Assembly (NCBI GenBank): GCA_001970955.1
Contig: MPUH01000050.1
Span: forward strand, 62,001-126,000
DNA from: Stentor coeruleus
Taxonomy: Eukaryota > Ciliophora > Heterotrichea > Heterotrichida > Stentoridae
Direction of reading: 5' to 3'
Length of the DNA: 64,000 bases
The notes under the pieces were generated by a model that did no database searches, was not told the DNA's origin, and worked only from the letters and a program-made list of their open reading frames with translations. A program made the translations under genes and the position numbers. Below, piece by piece: positions 50,028 to 59,227 of this stretch (its first letter is position 1; each line of letters begins with the position of its first letter).

Positions 50028-50222
50028 CTACAACACAAGTTTAGGTTTTTGTGTCAAAAGCAAGTTAAAGCGCTTTTTGCAAAGAATCCTCTCTTCTGAA
50101 AACTGATCGTCAGGGGAGAACTTGGCAGGATGGGCAGACTGTGTGCATGATTCATCAGGAGCGGTTTCTGATAAAGTGTAAACTCTATTTCCATCCTTAC
50201 CTGAATAATATCTTAGCAACAT
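50028..50222 (-). CDS. NOP10: NOP10, H/ACA snoRNP protein, 64 aa
   Basis: At 64 residues this is exactly the length of human NOP10. It matches the family throughout: LRYYSGKDGNRVYTL at the start, then SAHPAKFSPDDQFSEERI and KKRFNLLLTQKPK at the end. NOP10 is a core subunit of H/ACA ribonucleoproteins with dyskerin/Cbf5, NHP2 and GAR1, which make pseudouridine in rRNA. The cysteine pairs that bind zinc in archaeal Nop10 are absent, as in other eukaryotes. Its start is only 25 bases from the start of the divergent kinase gene. Confidence 0.95.
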   Translation of the reverse strand: MLLRYYSGKDGNRVYTLSETAPDESCTQSAHPAKFSPDDQFSEERILCKKRFNLLLTQKPKLVL

Positions 50223-50247
50223 TTATATGATTACAAGCCATAATTAA
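50223..50247. promoter_or_regulatory. 25-base divergent intergenic region
   Basis: Only ttatatgattacaagccata and five more bases separate the start codons of NOP10 (minus) and the PH-kinase (plus). Any promoter must lie within this or inside the coding regions, and both leaders must be very short or overlap. Confidence 0.6.
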
Positions 50248-51669
50248 ATGTCTTCTATTTTTGACGATATAGATAGACAAGTAAACCCTGGAAATTCATT
50301 TTGGTGTCCTTTAGAATCTTTTGTCCTTCAGGATATAATTGAAAACAAACTTCATAGTTCCAAGCTAAAAATGGTCAAATCAAGAGACCAATGGAAGGAA
50401 AGAATTATAATCCTAACGACAACTTCTCTTTATTATTGCAAAAAAAACACAGAAAACCCTAAGAAAATGACGGTAATCAAATGGAAAAAGGTTGAAGCTT
50501 TTACTGAAGACAATGAAATCGAAGAACGTTTTGTGTTTAAAATCGGCCAGGGTCATATCTTTGAAGAGTTTTATACAGAAAATGTGGAAATGTTAGAAAA
50601 TTGGCTTGCGAACTTAAGTAAAGTTGCAATAATGAATGACCTTGAAGAAGATTATGCTATAATCAAAGAGGTAGGAAAAGGTAATTATGCAACTGTTTTC
50701 TTAGTACAAGACATAGAAAACTATCAGAAATATGCAGTCAAACAAATAAACAAAGAAGTTGTTAAAAAAAGTTCTCGAGGTCCAAGCGCGGTGATAAGTG
50801 AAATAGAAATCATGAGAAAAATAAACCATCCAATGATGATAAAACTTTATATGATTTATGAAAATGATGATTTTGTCAGTTTAGTCCTAGACTATGTAGA
50901 AGGTGGGGATTTGTTTCATAGGATTCAGAAAAAAGAGCGTTTTTCCGAAGAAGTTGCGGCGATTTTTATATCTAACATGCTTGAAGGGCTTAGATATCTT
51001 CATTCATTAAACATAGTTCATAGAGATTTAAAACCTGAAAACATACTCATGGTATCTTCAGAAGATGACTCAGAGTTTAAATTATGTGATTTTGGCCTTG
51101 CGTGTATTGCTGGAGATGATCAAGTACTCAGATGTGGATCTCCAGGTTATGTAGCTCCTGAGATTCTTATGAAAAAAGCTTATAATAACAAAGTTGATAT
51201 TTTTAGTGCAGGTATTATATTGTATATTATCCTGTCAGGAAGAGCTCCATTCTATGGGAAGACTTCAAATGAGATTTTGATAAAAAACAAAGAGTGTAGA
51301 TTACAATTTCATGATAAATATTGGAGACATGTGTCAAAAGATGGAATTGATATGGTTTTAAAACTTACTGACCCTGATCCAAATACAAGAGTATCTGCTG
51401 ATTTAGCTTTAAGACATCCTTGGTTACAATCAGCTAATAAATCTATGTCATTTTTGTCTCCGTTTCCAGTAAGTCAGAACATTGAAAATTCGCCTGAAGG
51501 TGGAGCTTCGTTTACTTTGATGAAAAGGATTAATGATAGAAGGGAAATGGGGGCTGAAGTTGTTATTGGCAATGTGGAACTTGGTAGGAATGCTACTGAA
51601 CACATGCCTGAATCAAGACATGCTAATGAGGTATTGAAAAAACTTAGAGATGAAGATACTAATATATAG
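50248..51669 (+). CDS. PH-domain CAMK-type protein kinase, paralog B, 473 aa
   Basis: Same architecture as the gene at 30133. The PH domain covers about 30-132 (SKLKMVKSRDQWKERIIIL, then the Trp helix LENWLANLSKV) and the kinase 139-395. Kinase motifs: GKGNYATVFLV, K165, HRDLKPEN (H258-D260), DFG (281-283), CGSPGYVAPE and SGRAPFYGKTSNEILIKN. This last stretch is identical in both proteins. The two differ mostly in the PH domain and the C-terminal 80 residues. All catalytic residues are present. The paralogs probably arose by duplication followed by separation of about 20 kb. Confidence 0.93.
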   Translation: MSSIFDDIDRQVNPGNSFWCPLESFVLQDIIENKLHSSKLKMVKSRDQWKERIIILTTTSLYYCKKNTENPKKMTVIKWKKVEAFTEDNEIEERFVFKIGQGHIFEEFYTENVEMLENWLANLSKVAIMNDLEEDYAIIKEVGKGNYATVFLVQDIENYQKYAVKQINKEVVKKSSRGPSAVISEIEIMRKINHPMMIKLYMIYENDDFVSLVLDYVEGGDLFHRIQKKERFSEEVAAIFISNMLEGLRYLHSLNIVHRDLKPENILMVSSEDDSEFKLCDFGLACIAGDDQVLRCGSPGYVAPEILMKKAYNNKVDIFSAGIILYIILSGRAPFYGKTSNEILIKNKECRLQFHDKYWRHVSKDGIDMVLKLTDPDPNTRVSADLALRHPWLQSANKSMSFLSPFPVSQNIENSPEGGASFTLMKRINDRREMGAEVVIGNVELGRNATEHMPESRHANEVLKKLRDEDTNI

Positions 51670-52475
51670 TATTTTATGGGGTTTTTAGGATTTTTTAGGT
51701 TTTTTTATTGGAAGAAGTAGAGAAAGTTAGCTAGGATGAGGTTTAAATGAGGAGTAGTATTAAATAAGAATAATGATTGAAGAAATGGTTGCTTTCTTTT
51801 AGAGTTTTAATGAAATTTATAGGTGTTTTGTGAATTAGATTGGCTTTGTATTGGAAGATTAGGAGATTTTGGATAAAAGGGATTTAGGTTTATAGTTTTT
51901 TGATATGATTGAGGATTTTTTATGAGAATTTTGATTGGATTTTATTTTTTTGGTTTAAAGGATGTGATATAAATTATGTTGGAGTAAAAGTTTAGGATTT
52001 TCTATGAGAATTTTGTATGTAATAAGCAGATAGAATATTTTGTTTATTCAATAGTTTTAGGATGTAAATAGGAGCTAGCGATTTACTTTTGTAGCTGATG
52101 TAAAGAATCACTTTGACCAAGATAGCAACTAGTATAACAAAGAAAATATATTTAGTTTTTGTTAATATTTATATAATAAATCTATTACAATCCAATATTA
52201 TAAATCTATATAATAATTATTTTCACATTAACCTTACAACTATCTAATATTTTGTATACAATTACTAATTAACTATTTTCTATTAAGCTAAACCCCCTAC
52301 TTCTTATAAAATATAAAACCTAATCCAAAAGTTCTTTCTTATTTCCACATAGCCAATAATCTATTATCATATTAAAAACATAACTAAACCTAGCACCACC
52401 TTTAAAATTCACAACACACAAACCACATTCCAAAAAACCCTAATATTCCAACTATAACTATTATTAAATAATAAT
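51670..52475. other. Convergent intergenic spacer
   Basis: 806 bases between convergent 3' ends. G-rich and C-poor from 51670 to about 52000; C-rich and G-poor near 52320-52470. Nothing else recognised. Confidence 0.6.
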
Positions 52476-52871
52476 TTATTCGTTTGACTTAACTAATGCT
52501 GACTGAGAAGATTTGTAAGGACAAATTAAACAGGAAACATTCGTCGAATTGCTTTCCATAAGTACAGAGTCTTTATTTTGAGACTTCAACATAATAACCT
52601 TAGGTTTCATAAGCCTAAAGAAATCATCAAATGTTATATCCGCATTTGTTGAAAGCAAAGATTCTATAATCTCATTCATATAAGCAGGACTATTGTCTTT
52701 ACATTTTATCAAACTTTCTTGACGTACAATCCCACTTTTAGGGTTTAAGTACTCAAAGCATTTCCAAATTTGATCTACATCCTCTTTGGTGATATTTGGA
52801 AGTTCAACAAAGCTTTCAAGATTTAATCTTGACTCATCACTAACACAACTACAGCTACTATTTTGACCCAT
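52476..52871 (-). CDS. Myristoylation-candidate protein with degenerate EF-hands, 131 aa
   Basis: It starts MGQNSSCSC, an N-myristoylation site with nearby cysteines for palmitoylation. Residues 25-95 are helices arranged like a pair of EF-hands (EDVDQIWKCFEYLNPKSG; ESLLSTNADITFDDFFRLM), but the loops lack several calcium-ligand positions, so calcium binding is doubtful. The C-terminus is Ser/Asn-rich with CLIC. The likely role is a membrane-attached adaptor. The family is uncertain. Confidence 0.7.
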   Translation of the reverse strand: MGQNSSCSCVSDESRLNLESFVELPNITKEDVDQIWKCFEYLNPKSGIVRQESLIKCKDNSPAYMNEIIESLLSTNADITFDDFFRLMKPKVIMLKSQNKDSVLMESNSTNVSCLICPYKSSQSALVKSNE

Positions 52872-53473
52872 TAATATTCTATTGCAATTATATTGTCCTC
52901 TGCCATTAGAGTATTGTTTTAAAATAATATGATATAAGAAAGCTTATGAGAGTATATTTTAGTGAATAATGCTAGTTATTGTATTGAGGGGTTTTAGATA
53001 TAAAAATATGTCAAGTTTTTTTATGGAAGCACTTTTAATAGTTTTTGGATGTGATAATTTATTTAACTTAATTTTTGTATTTTAGTTATGTTTAATGTAT
53101 AATTTTCATATGTAATTGCTGTTAGATTTTTATTATAAATTGTTTATATTATATTATATCAACTAGTTATAAATTGTATTTTCATGTATTATATAGTGAG
53201 AAAAATAGCAAAATATAAAATTTGCAAAAATCAATCATATGCTTATTTGTATATTTTATGTTTAAGTTTTTTTCCAGCACTAATTTTTTAATAAGCTCTA
53301 TTTTTTGAATTTTTTAAGTCCCTAATGCTTTTCTAAGTTTTTAGTTAGTTAATAACAGAAGCTTATTAGTTTTATTTACAATATCCACAAGCTACTTCAA
53401 CTACAAATAAATCCTATAATTTCAAACTATAAAATATGCAAAATATATATAAAAACCCTGACTAATAATGTAG
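52872..53473. other. Intergenic spacer
   Basis: 602 bases between tandem minus-strand genes; very AT-rich with no recognised feature. Confidence 0.5.
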
Positions 53474-54013
53474 TTATAATAAATGCTTAATAGCCTCATG
53501 GTCAGGTCCCAAAATATTAACTGCTTGATCTCTGGTTACAAACCTTCCTTTAACCCTTAGCCTATTATCGGCTACTCTTTTCCTGCAATCGTAATAAATT
53601 TTTTTTTGCCAGCTTCGTTTTTTCCTTTTTTCCCGATACTTAGCAATCTTCTCTTTTCTTTGTTTTACAGTCAGCGTCCCAATTAATTTGAAAGGACTCT
53701 TATCCATAGAGTAAACTGAGTCCATTTTTGCACTATTCTCATTTCTTTTTTTCGAAGAATTCTCAAAAAGTTCATCTAAGTATAATTCATGAACTTCACT
53801 TTCACTGGGTTGTGTGCTTAGTTCAGGAAGCCCTTTATCTTGAGACATGAAATCAATTTGCAAGTGAATTAGATTGTCTTCAGGAATGTCAATTGGAGTA
53901 CTTAAAAGGTCTACGAATGAATTTTTTCTGTTGCAAAAATCATTTTCGTCAAATTGAAAATCCTGATAGATGAAATACCCAGAAATTTCCTCTTCTAGAC
54001 CTGACGTAAACAT
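53474..54013 (-). CDS. CCT-motif protein, 179 aa
   Basis: Residues 117-160 are a CCT motif: VKQRKEKIAKYREKRKKR, then KKIYYDCRKRVADNRLRVKG and RFVTR, with the conserved Arg/Lys clusters and KGRF. The first 100 residues are acidic (GLEEEISGYFIYQDFQFDEN, SESEVHELYLDELFEN), probably a transactivation or interaction region. CCT domains are known from plant clock and flowering regulators (CONSTANS, TOC1), where they bind DNA with NF-Y partners; they also occur in some protists. The likely role is a transcription regulator in the nucleus. Confidence 0.88.
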   Translation of the reverse strand: MFTSGLEEEISGYFIYQDFQFDENDFCNRKNSFVDLLSTPIDIPEDNLIHLQIDFMSQDKGLPELSTQPSESEVHELYLDELFENSSKKRNENSAKMDSVYSMDKSPFKLIGTLTVKQRKEKIAKYREKRKKRSWQKKIYYDCRKRVADNRLRVKGRFVTRDQAVNILGPDHEAIKHLL

Positions 54014-54978
54014 ATTATATTAGTTTTGTGTAAAATTTGACCATTAGATTAGATTTTTGAGATTTATACTTTTTTTAGATAAAAGATCTTGACGCAGTTT
54101 ATCTTTTGCATATAAAAGTCTGTTAGGATAAAGGTGATATGCAGAGAGAGCGGGTATGATTATTATTTAAGATTTTTTTGTAATACTTTTATTAGGGATT
54201 GTGGGTAGGCCTTGGGATATTAGCGGGTTTTAATGGAAGATTGACTTAAAAGCGGAAAAATGATAACTTCTCATTGTAGGATGGTTGTTAAGATTTGGCA
54301 ATATAAAGGAAGGTTTATCGTAATTGTAAAGGCTAATAAGATTATTAAGTTAAATTTTTGCTTAATATTTAAAGTTGCTGATATAAAGTTTAGGTAGTGA
54401 TGTGAAAGGGTTTGCAAATCATGTATACTTATAATTTTAGAGAATTTTTGTTGATTTGGTAATGTAAATCATATAAATGATCATGTATTTTTGTAAGGTA
54501 ATTTAGAAAGCCAGATTTAAAGGTAATTTATTCAAGGGTTTCTGAGTTTCTAAAAAGGAATCTGATTTGCCATACCTCATTAGGTTGAAAAAACAACTTT
54601 TGCATATATTTAGGCTTTTAATAAACACTGAATTTTTTCTTTATGCATTTCCCCATTAGCTCCTGAAATACAAAATTATTCTTTAGCTGTGTTAGTTTTT
54701 ACGATGATTTCAATTCAGATATCTGTGTTTATATCATGAAATTGTTAAATACTAAGAAAACTAAACCCTTATGCTATATTGTATTTCTAACAGCAAAACC
54801 TCTGTATTAAACTGCCGAAAATTGAAAAAAAATAGTAGGTTTGTATCAAAAATAAAAACCCAAACTATAAGAAAATTATCTAAACCTACAATTTTTACTA
54901 TATTTTTTAAAGCTGGTAGTTGAAATATCTATAAATAATTGAAAATGATATGTTATATGAAAACTTTATTATAATAAA
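54014..54978. other. Divergent intergenic spacer
   Basis: 965 bases. A plus-strand open stretch of about 30 codons near 54550 has coding-like residues but stops on either side; chance cannot be excluded. The last 150 bases before 54979 are AT-rich. Confidence 0.5.
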
Positions 54979-55758
54979 ATGGAACAAATAGAACATGAAG
55001 AGTTTGACCAAGAAATCAAACTAGATTATGTGAACAACTCAAGAATAGGCACTATAGCAGTAAGCCAAAGTACCTACTTTAAAAAAATCAGCACCCAGTC
55101 TTTAAAATCAGAATACAACATCTTAAGCATCCTCCACAGCGAATATATAATCCAAACTTACAGTATCTCATCTGATAATAAAAGCATAATTTTCGAATAC
55201 TGTAGCAAAGGAGATCTCTCAAGTATAAAAATCATAACAAAACCCGAAGATCTCGTCAATGCATTCCAACAGCTGTGCAGATCTGTTCAATACCTCCATT
55301 CAATGGGGTTTTGTCATTTAGACATAAAATTAGAAAATTACGTCTTAGCAGATGATGGAAAAATCAAACTTATCGATTTCGGACATGCTCAAGAATGCTG
55401 TGAAAGAGTCAAATATGAATTTGGTACTAAAAATTATAATGCCCCAGAAAGAAAAACTTGTAATTATGATGGTTTAAAAGCTGATATTTTTTCTTTAGGG
55501 GTCTGTTTGTTTAGATTACATTGTGGAGTTTTTCCGTTTTCAGGGACTGATGAAGCTTCAGAGCAAAAAAGAAAACAATTTAATACAAATGTTGAAAGAT
55601 ATTGGAATAGAGTTGGGGATTATTTGGCTAAAAATTGTAAAGAATTTGAAGGACTTGATGAGGAAGCAACAAAATTAATTGAGTTAATGTGTAATGAAGA
55701 CCCTGAAAAGAGGCCAAGTATAGATGAGGTACTTCAACACAACTTTTTTGAATTGTAA
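54979..55758 (+). CDS. Compact protein kinase, 259 aa
   Basis: A kinase domain with almost nothing else. There is no clear glycine loop: the N-terminus has RIGTIAVSQSTYFKKIS where the loop and the ATP-anchoring Lys would lie. The catalytic loop is HLDIKLEN (H113-D115), the metal motif DFGHAQ (133), the activation segment end YNAPERK, and SLGVCLFRLHCGVFPFSG follows. The C-lobe is complete, ending in PSIDEVLQHNFF. HLD replaces HRD, which is tolerated in some kinases. Activity is probable but not certain; the target is unknown. Confidence 0.87.
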   Translation: MEQIEHEEFDQEIKLDYVNNSRIGTIAVSQSTYFKKISTQSLKSEYNILSILHSEYIIQTYSISSDNKSIIFEYCSKGDLSSIKIITKPEDLVNAFQQLCRSVQYLHSMGFCHLDIKLENYVLADDGKIKLIDFGHAQECCERVKYEFGTKNYNAPERKTCNYDGLKADIFSLGVCLFRLHCGVFPFSGTDEASEQKRKQFNTNVERYWNRVGDYLAKNCKEFEGLDEEATKLIELMCNEDPEKRPSIDEVLQHNFFEL

Positions 55759-55929
55759 ATTTAGATTGTTTTTATTTTAATTTGAGTGTTTTTTTTTATT
55801 TTGGTATAGGAGAAAAGGAGATATTATTGATGCGGTAATTAGATTAGTATTAGTGGAAATTTATGATGATGAATATTGTATGATTTCAATTGCTAGCGAT
55901 AATTAAATTTAGACTTTATAGCTTTAAAT

Positions 55930-56872
55930 ATGCCTTATCATCTGGCTGTAAAGATTTCAGGGGCAATCACGATTGCCCTAGGTATTTTCACAGGCTACCG
56001 CTTAGTGAACTACTTATCATCTAAAAACCAGCGTATAGAACTAATCAAAGACCTCAAAGAGTATTCTAAAAAACTCGCCCTAGTTGCAGGCATTGTCACT
56101 TCAGAAGACCCTTCAGTACCTCTTACATAGCTCAACCAGATCGCATGCGAGATAAGTAAAAAGAAACTTATTGGCTTCAATAATCGTATCCTAAAATCCA
56201 TCATAACCCGAAGCTCTGTAAATCCTATCTAGGAAAGTTTCCAAATAAAAGATGATTCAGGAGGTATTTTAACAGTCACCCCAGTATCAGGTATGAAAAT
56301 CATGAATCACAAGCCTAGAATAAGTCACAATCTACTTCATTTATCATTTTGGGAATCTTTTAAATTAATGATATACAATTTCATTAACCAAGCTTCTAAT
56401 TCAAACAGACTAGATATGGCTGTGAGTAAAAAGAAAGTCAAAAACTCAGTGAAAATAAATGATAGAATTGTTATACAAGGATATGTGGGATTAGATAATG
56501 TATTAAAAATCGAACCTGATTTTATAGCAGATTCTAAAGAAGCTATAGTCAAATATTTTTTAAAGAAACTTAATTTAGCTTTTGCTTGGCTAGCAATTAG
56601 TGTATCTATTACTTTCATATTAGAATTGTTCTTAAAAGAAAAATCTCCTATTGCAAGAGGAGTTGAAGAAGATGCTCCAGAAGAACTTCAGTGTATTGTT
56701 TGCTTAGTTGCTTATAGGAAAGTATTATTATATCCTTGCAATCATTTGTGTCTTTGTGAAAATTGTATGAAATTGCAATCATTTGTGTCTTTGTGAAAAT
56801 TGTATGAAAAATTTGACTAATTGTCCAGTTTGTAGGAAAAGAATTGAATACTTTAAAAAAGTTAATTATTAG
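55930..56872 (+). CDS. MUL1: MUL1-like mitochondrial E3 ligase, three exons, disrupted by 37-base duplication
   Basis: Exons 55930-56115, 56131-56217 and 56233-56872. Removing the two 15-base introns gives a MUL1/MAPL layout: a first membrane helix near 10-25, the BAM/GIDE region (LALVAGIVTSEDPS, VIQGYVGLDN), a second helix (FAWLAISVSITFILELFL), then a C-terminal RING starting CIVCLVAYRKVLLYPCNHLC. MUL1 sits in the mitochondrial outer membrane and ubiquitinates or SUMOylates regulators of fission. The third exon carries a 37-base tandem duplication at 56736-56809. With one copy its length is 603 bases and the RING completes with CENCMKNLTNCPVC; with two it goes out of frame before the last cysteines. 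Confidence 0.83.
56116..56130 (+). other. 15-base intron 1 of the MUL1-like gene
   Basis: gtacctcttacatag, phase 0, in-frame TAG. Confidence 0.87.
56218..56232 (+). other. 15-base intron 2 of the MUL1-like gene
   Basis: gtaaatcctatctag, phase 0, in-frame TAG. Confidence 0.87.
56736..56809. repeat. 37-base perfect tandem duplication in the RING exon
   Basis: Two back-to-back identical 37-base units, 56736-56772 and 56773-56809, with no N between. 37 is not a multiple of three, so the second copy breaks the RING frame. It may be an assembly or read error of the same kind as the N joints, or a true recent duplication. Confidence 0.85.
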
Positions 56873-57509
56873 GATTTTTAGAGATAGTAAAAGATGATTA
56901 AAAAGAAAAAAATTGTTTTTTTGTTAAATTTTGTTGAAGGATGTTTGAGGGAATATGGAGAAGGTGCTAAATTTGTGGGAAAGAATTGTGTTGTGAAGGT
57001 TATAGATGAATAAAAAAGGAAAATAATAGAAGAAATGGTAAGAATAAGGTTGATAAGTTAAATGTGGTTTCTGGTTTTTGAGATAACTGAAATATAGTTT
57101 TCTTTTTGAAATTTAGTAGAGATTTATAATATTTTGTGAATACAGGAGTAATGATATGATAAACATTAAAAGGTAATGTGTGCTTTTATTAAAAAAATCT
57201 CTAATAAAATATTTACTAATAACTCAATAGTAAAATTTTCTGCTGATTATTCCAATTCATGCAATACCACACCTACATTAAGTTATAAAAACCAAATTCC
57301 CAATTCTAGCACATATCAGCCCTCATCCTATATCACAACCATAATCTTCATAAACCCACTATCCTCATAAAATAAATCTAAGCTTTCCCAATCATTCCCA
57401 CCCGAGCAATTCCACCCCTCCATCAACCCGTCCCCAAAATCCTCCTTCCATTCATCCTTTTACCAAACAAAAAATTCCCATACATAAAATTCGCTAATAG
57501 CATTTTAAT
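56873..57509. other. Intergenic spacer
   Basis: 637 bases between tandem plus-strand genes. G-rich and C-poor from 56873 to about 57170, C-rich and G-poor from about 57220. A 64-codon frame at 57176-57370 is a by-product of the C-rich promoter side and is not called. Confidence 0.55.
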
Positions 57510-58145
57510 ATGGCAAACAAAAGTTTTCATGGGCTTTTTTCTCCACTAGAAGTAGTCTCAACAAACAAACTCCTAACAATCGAGCAAGACCAATGCAAAA
57601 TCACAATGTCCCGGATATATTATTCAAGTATATTCAAAATTTACTATATATCCTTGATAATAATCTGTTCAGCTTGCATATTTCTTACTATATTAGACCT
57701 CTACGAAGACTCAAAATTGTTATTTTTACTAGAAGTTATTGTGTGTATTTTGCTAGTATTTGAATGCATATTTCGAGGTTTCATGCAAGGATGGGAGCTT
57801 TTTATAAAAAAAATAGCTAATGCGGTCGATTTAATAGTTACTGTGGTGAGTATAATTTTGTTATGGTTAAGCTATAATATAGGAGGAGGTATAGGGGAAA
57901 TAGATGAGATTATTGCAATAACAGTTGTTGTTATAAGATGTGGGATACAATTTTTAAGATTACTTAGGGCTGTGAAAAGGAGAAGAGAACAAGATATACA
58001 AATTATTGATTTGAATGGGATAAGTGAAGGAGATGAAGCTCCACAACATACGGAAAAAAACCTTAAAGCCCCGAAATCTGATGATAAAAACGATATTGAT
58101 GAGTCTAAAAAAGGATATGAGGACTCAGTGGATGAATCCCATTAA
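57510..58145 (+). CDS. Voltage-sensor-domain-only membrane protein, 211 aa
   Basis: Four hydrophobic helices lie between about 42 and 155. S1 is around YYISLIIICSACIFLTILDL; S2 is around LLEVIVCILLVFECIFRG, with acidic Glu; S3 is VDLIVTVVSIILLWLS, with Asp; S4 is VVVIRCGIQFLRLLRAVKRRR, with basic residues at three-residue spacing (R, then R, R, K). There is no pore loop after S4; instead an acidic, Lys-rich tail (158-211). Such stand-alone voltage sensors act as proton channels (Hv1) or as sensors for other proteins. Hv1 has a coiled-coil tail, not seen here, so proton conduction is unproven. Confidence 0.78.
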   Translation: MANKSFHGLFSPLEVVSTNKLLTIEQDQCKITMSRIYYSSIFKIYYISLIIICSACIFLTILDLYEDSKLLFLLEVIVCILLVFECIFRGFMQGWELFIKKIANAVDLIVTVVSIILLWLSYNIGGGIGEIDEIIAITVVVIRCGIQFLRLLRAVKRRREQDIQIIDLNGISEGDEAPQHTEKNLKAPKSDDKNDIDESKKGYEDSVDESH

Positions 58146-58287
58146 GAATAGTTTTGGATAGGTTTAATATTTAAGAATAGGCTTTGAGTTTAGGCTTTTA
58201 TTAGGATAAAAAAATGATAAGGTGTTGAATTGATTATTAAATTAGGTGTTAGATTTTTATATAAGATATTTATAAACATTTTTCTTT

Positions 58288-58800
58288 ATGAATACATTAA
58301 AATCTCCTTGGGATTGGACGCCTCAAGAAGTCAATGAGTTTCTTAAAAGAATCAATTTAGGATCAGCTGAAAAATACTTTGAATCTCATGGGATAAATGG
58401 TAGCGATTTATTAGAAATTACTGAAAATGATTTACGTTCTGAATTTGGGTTTCTTAGAATCCATGATCGAAAAATGCTTCTAAGAAGTATTAATGACTTA
58501 AAAAAATCATGTGCTGTAACTATAGAACTTATTTATAATAGTCAAACTTTAGAATTCCGTATAGATGATATAAACAAATATAACTTTGAAACTTTATTGT
58601 TTGATAGTTGCAGTTTATTAAAACTTAATAAAGAGAAATTAGTAATAAAAGACTCAAAAGGTTTGGTAATGGGATCAGGCCCAGTTCAATGCATTTTTAA
58701 AGATAATAAACAGATAGAGAAAATTTATCTTGGGGATATTGTTACTTTTGATAGTGATAGCTATGGAGATGTAGATGAAGATTGTGCATATGCTGATTAG
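58288..58800 (+). CDS. SAM-domain protein, 170 aa
   Basis: Residues 4-70 are a sterile alpha motif: SPWDWTPQEVNEFLKRINL, then YFESHGINGSDLLEITENDL and GFLRIHDRKMLLRSI, which preserve the W, the GxxLLxLTxxDL and the LGxxxxGHRxxIL patterns. Residues 75-160 form a beta-rich region of ubiquitin-like character. SAM domains mediate self-association or partner binding in signalling scaffolds or RNA regulators; there is no kinase or receptor part here. The function is unknown. Confidence 0.85.
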   Translation: MNTLKSPWDWTPQEVNEFLKRINLGSAEKYFESHGINGSDLLEITENDLRSEFGFLRIHDRKMLLRSINDLKKSCAVTIELIYNSQTLEFRIDDINKYNFETLLFDSCSLLKLNKEKLVIKDSKGLVMGSGPVQCIFKDNKQIEKIYLGDIVTFDSDSYGDVDEDCAYAD

Positions 58801-59227
58801 ATTATAATAAATATTATAGAAAGGAGTTTAGTTTAAAAAATCTGAAAGTTTTATTGAAGTTGTTTATAAGATTTGAATTTTTTTTTTTTTTTAGTGTTAA
58901 CGAATTATTATTCCTATAATTTTGTATAAACTTTATAAGAGAAAGTGCTACGCTTTAAAAATTAGAAAAATGCTAGTAAATACTATTAAAAGTTAAAAAT
59001 ATTTTTGCTAGTAAATTTATATAAACATTCCTATAAATCTGATTTTTTACATTATTAAATTTTAAACTCCAATTAATTTCACATAATAAGTACTCAACAT
59101 TTTTAAGCTAAACCACAAAAAAACCTAATCCTCTTATCTAAAAACCTAAAATTTCCTAATATCCCACATCTTAGCTTCATCTTAAAAAAAAAATAAAAAA
59201 TTAATGACCCAAACATTATGACATACA
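58801..59227. other. Convergent intergenic spacer
   Basis: 427 bases with T and A runs and no recognised feature. Confidence 0.5.

Noticed and set aside
57176-57370. 64-codon plus-strand frame
   Set aside because: Sits in the C-rich leader of the voltage-sensor gene; composition mirrors the skew.
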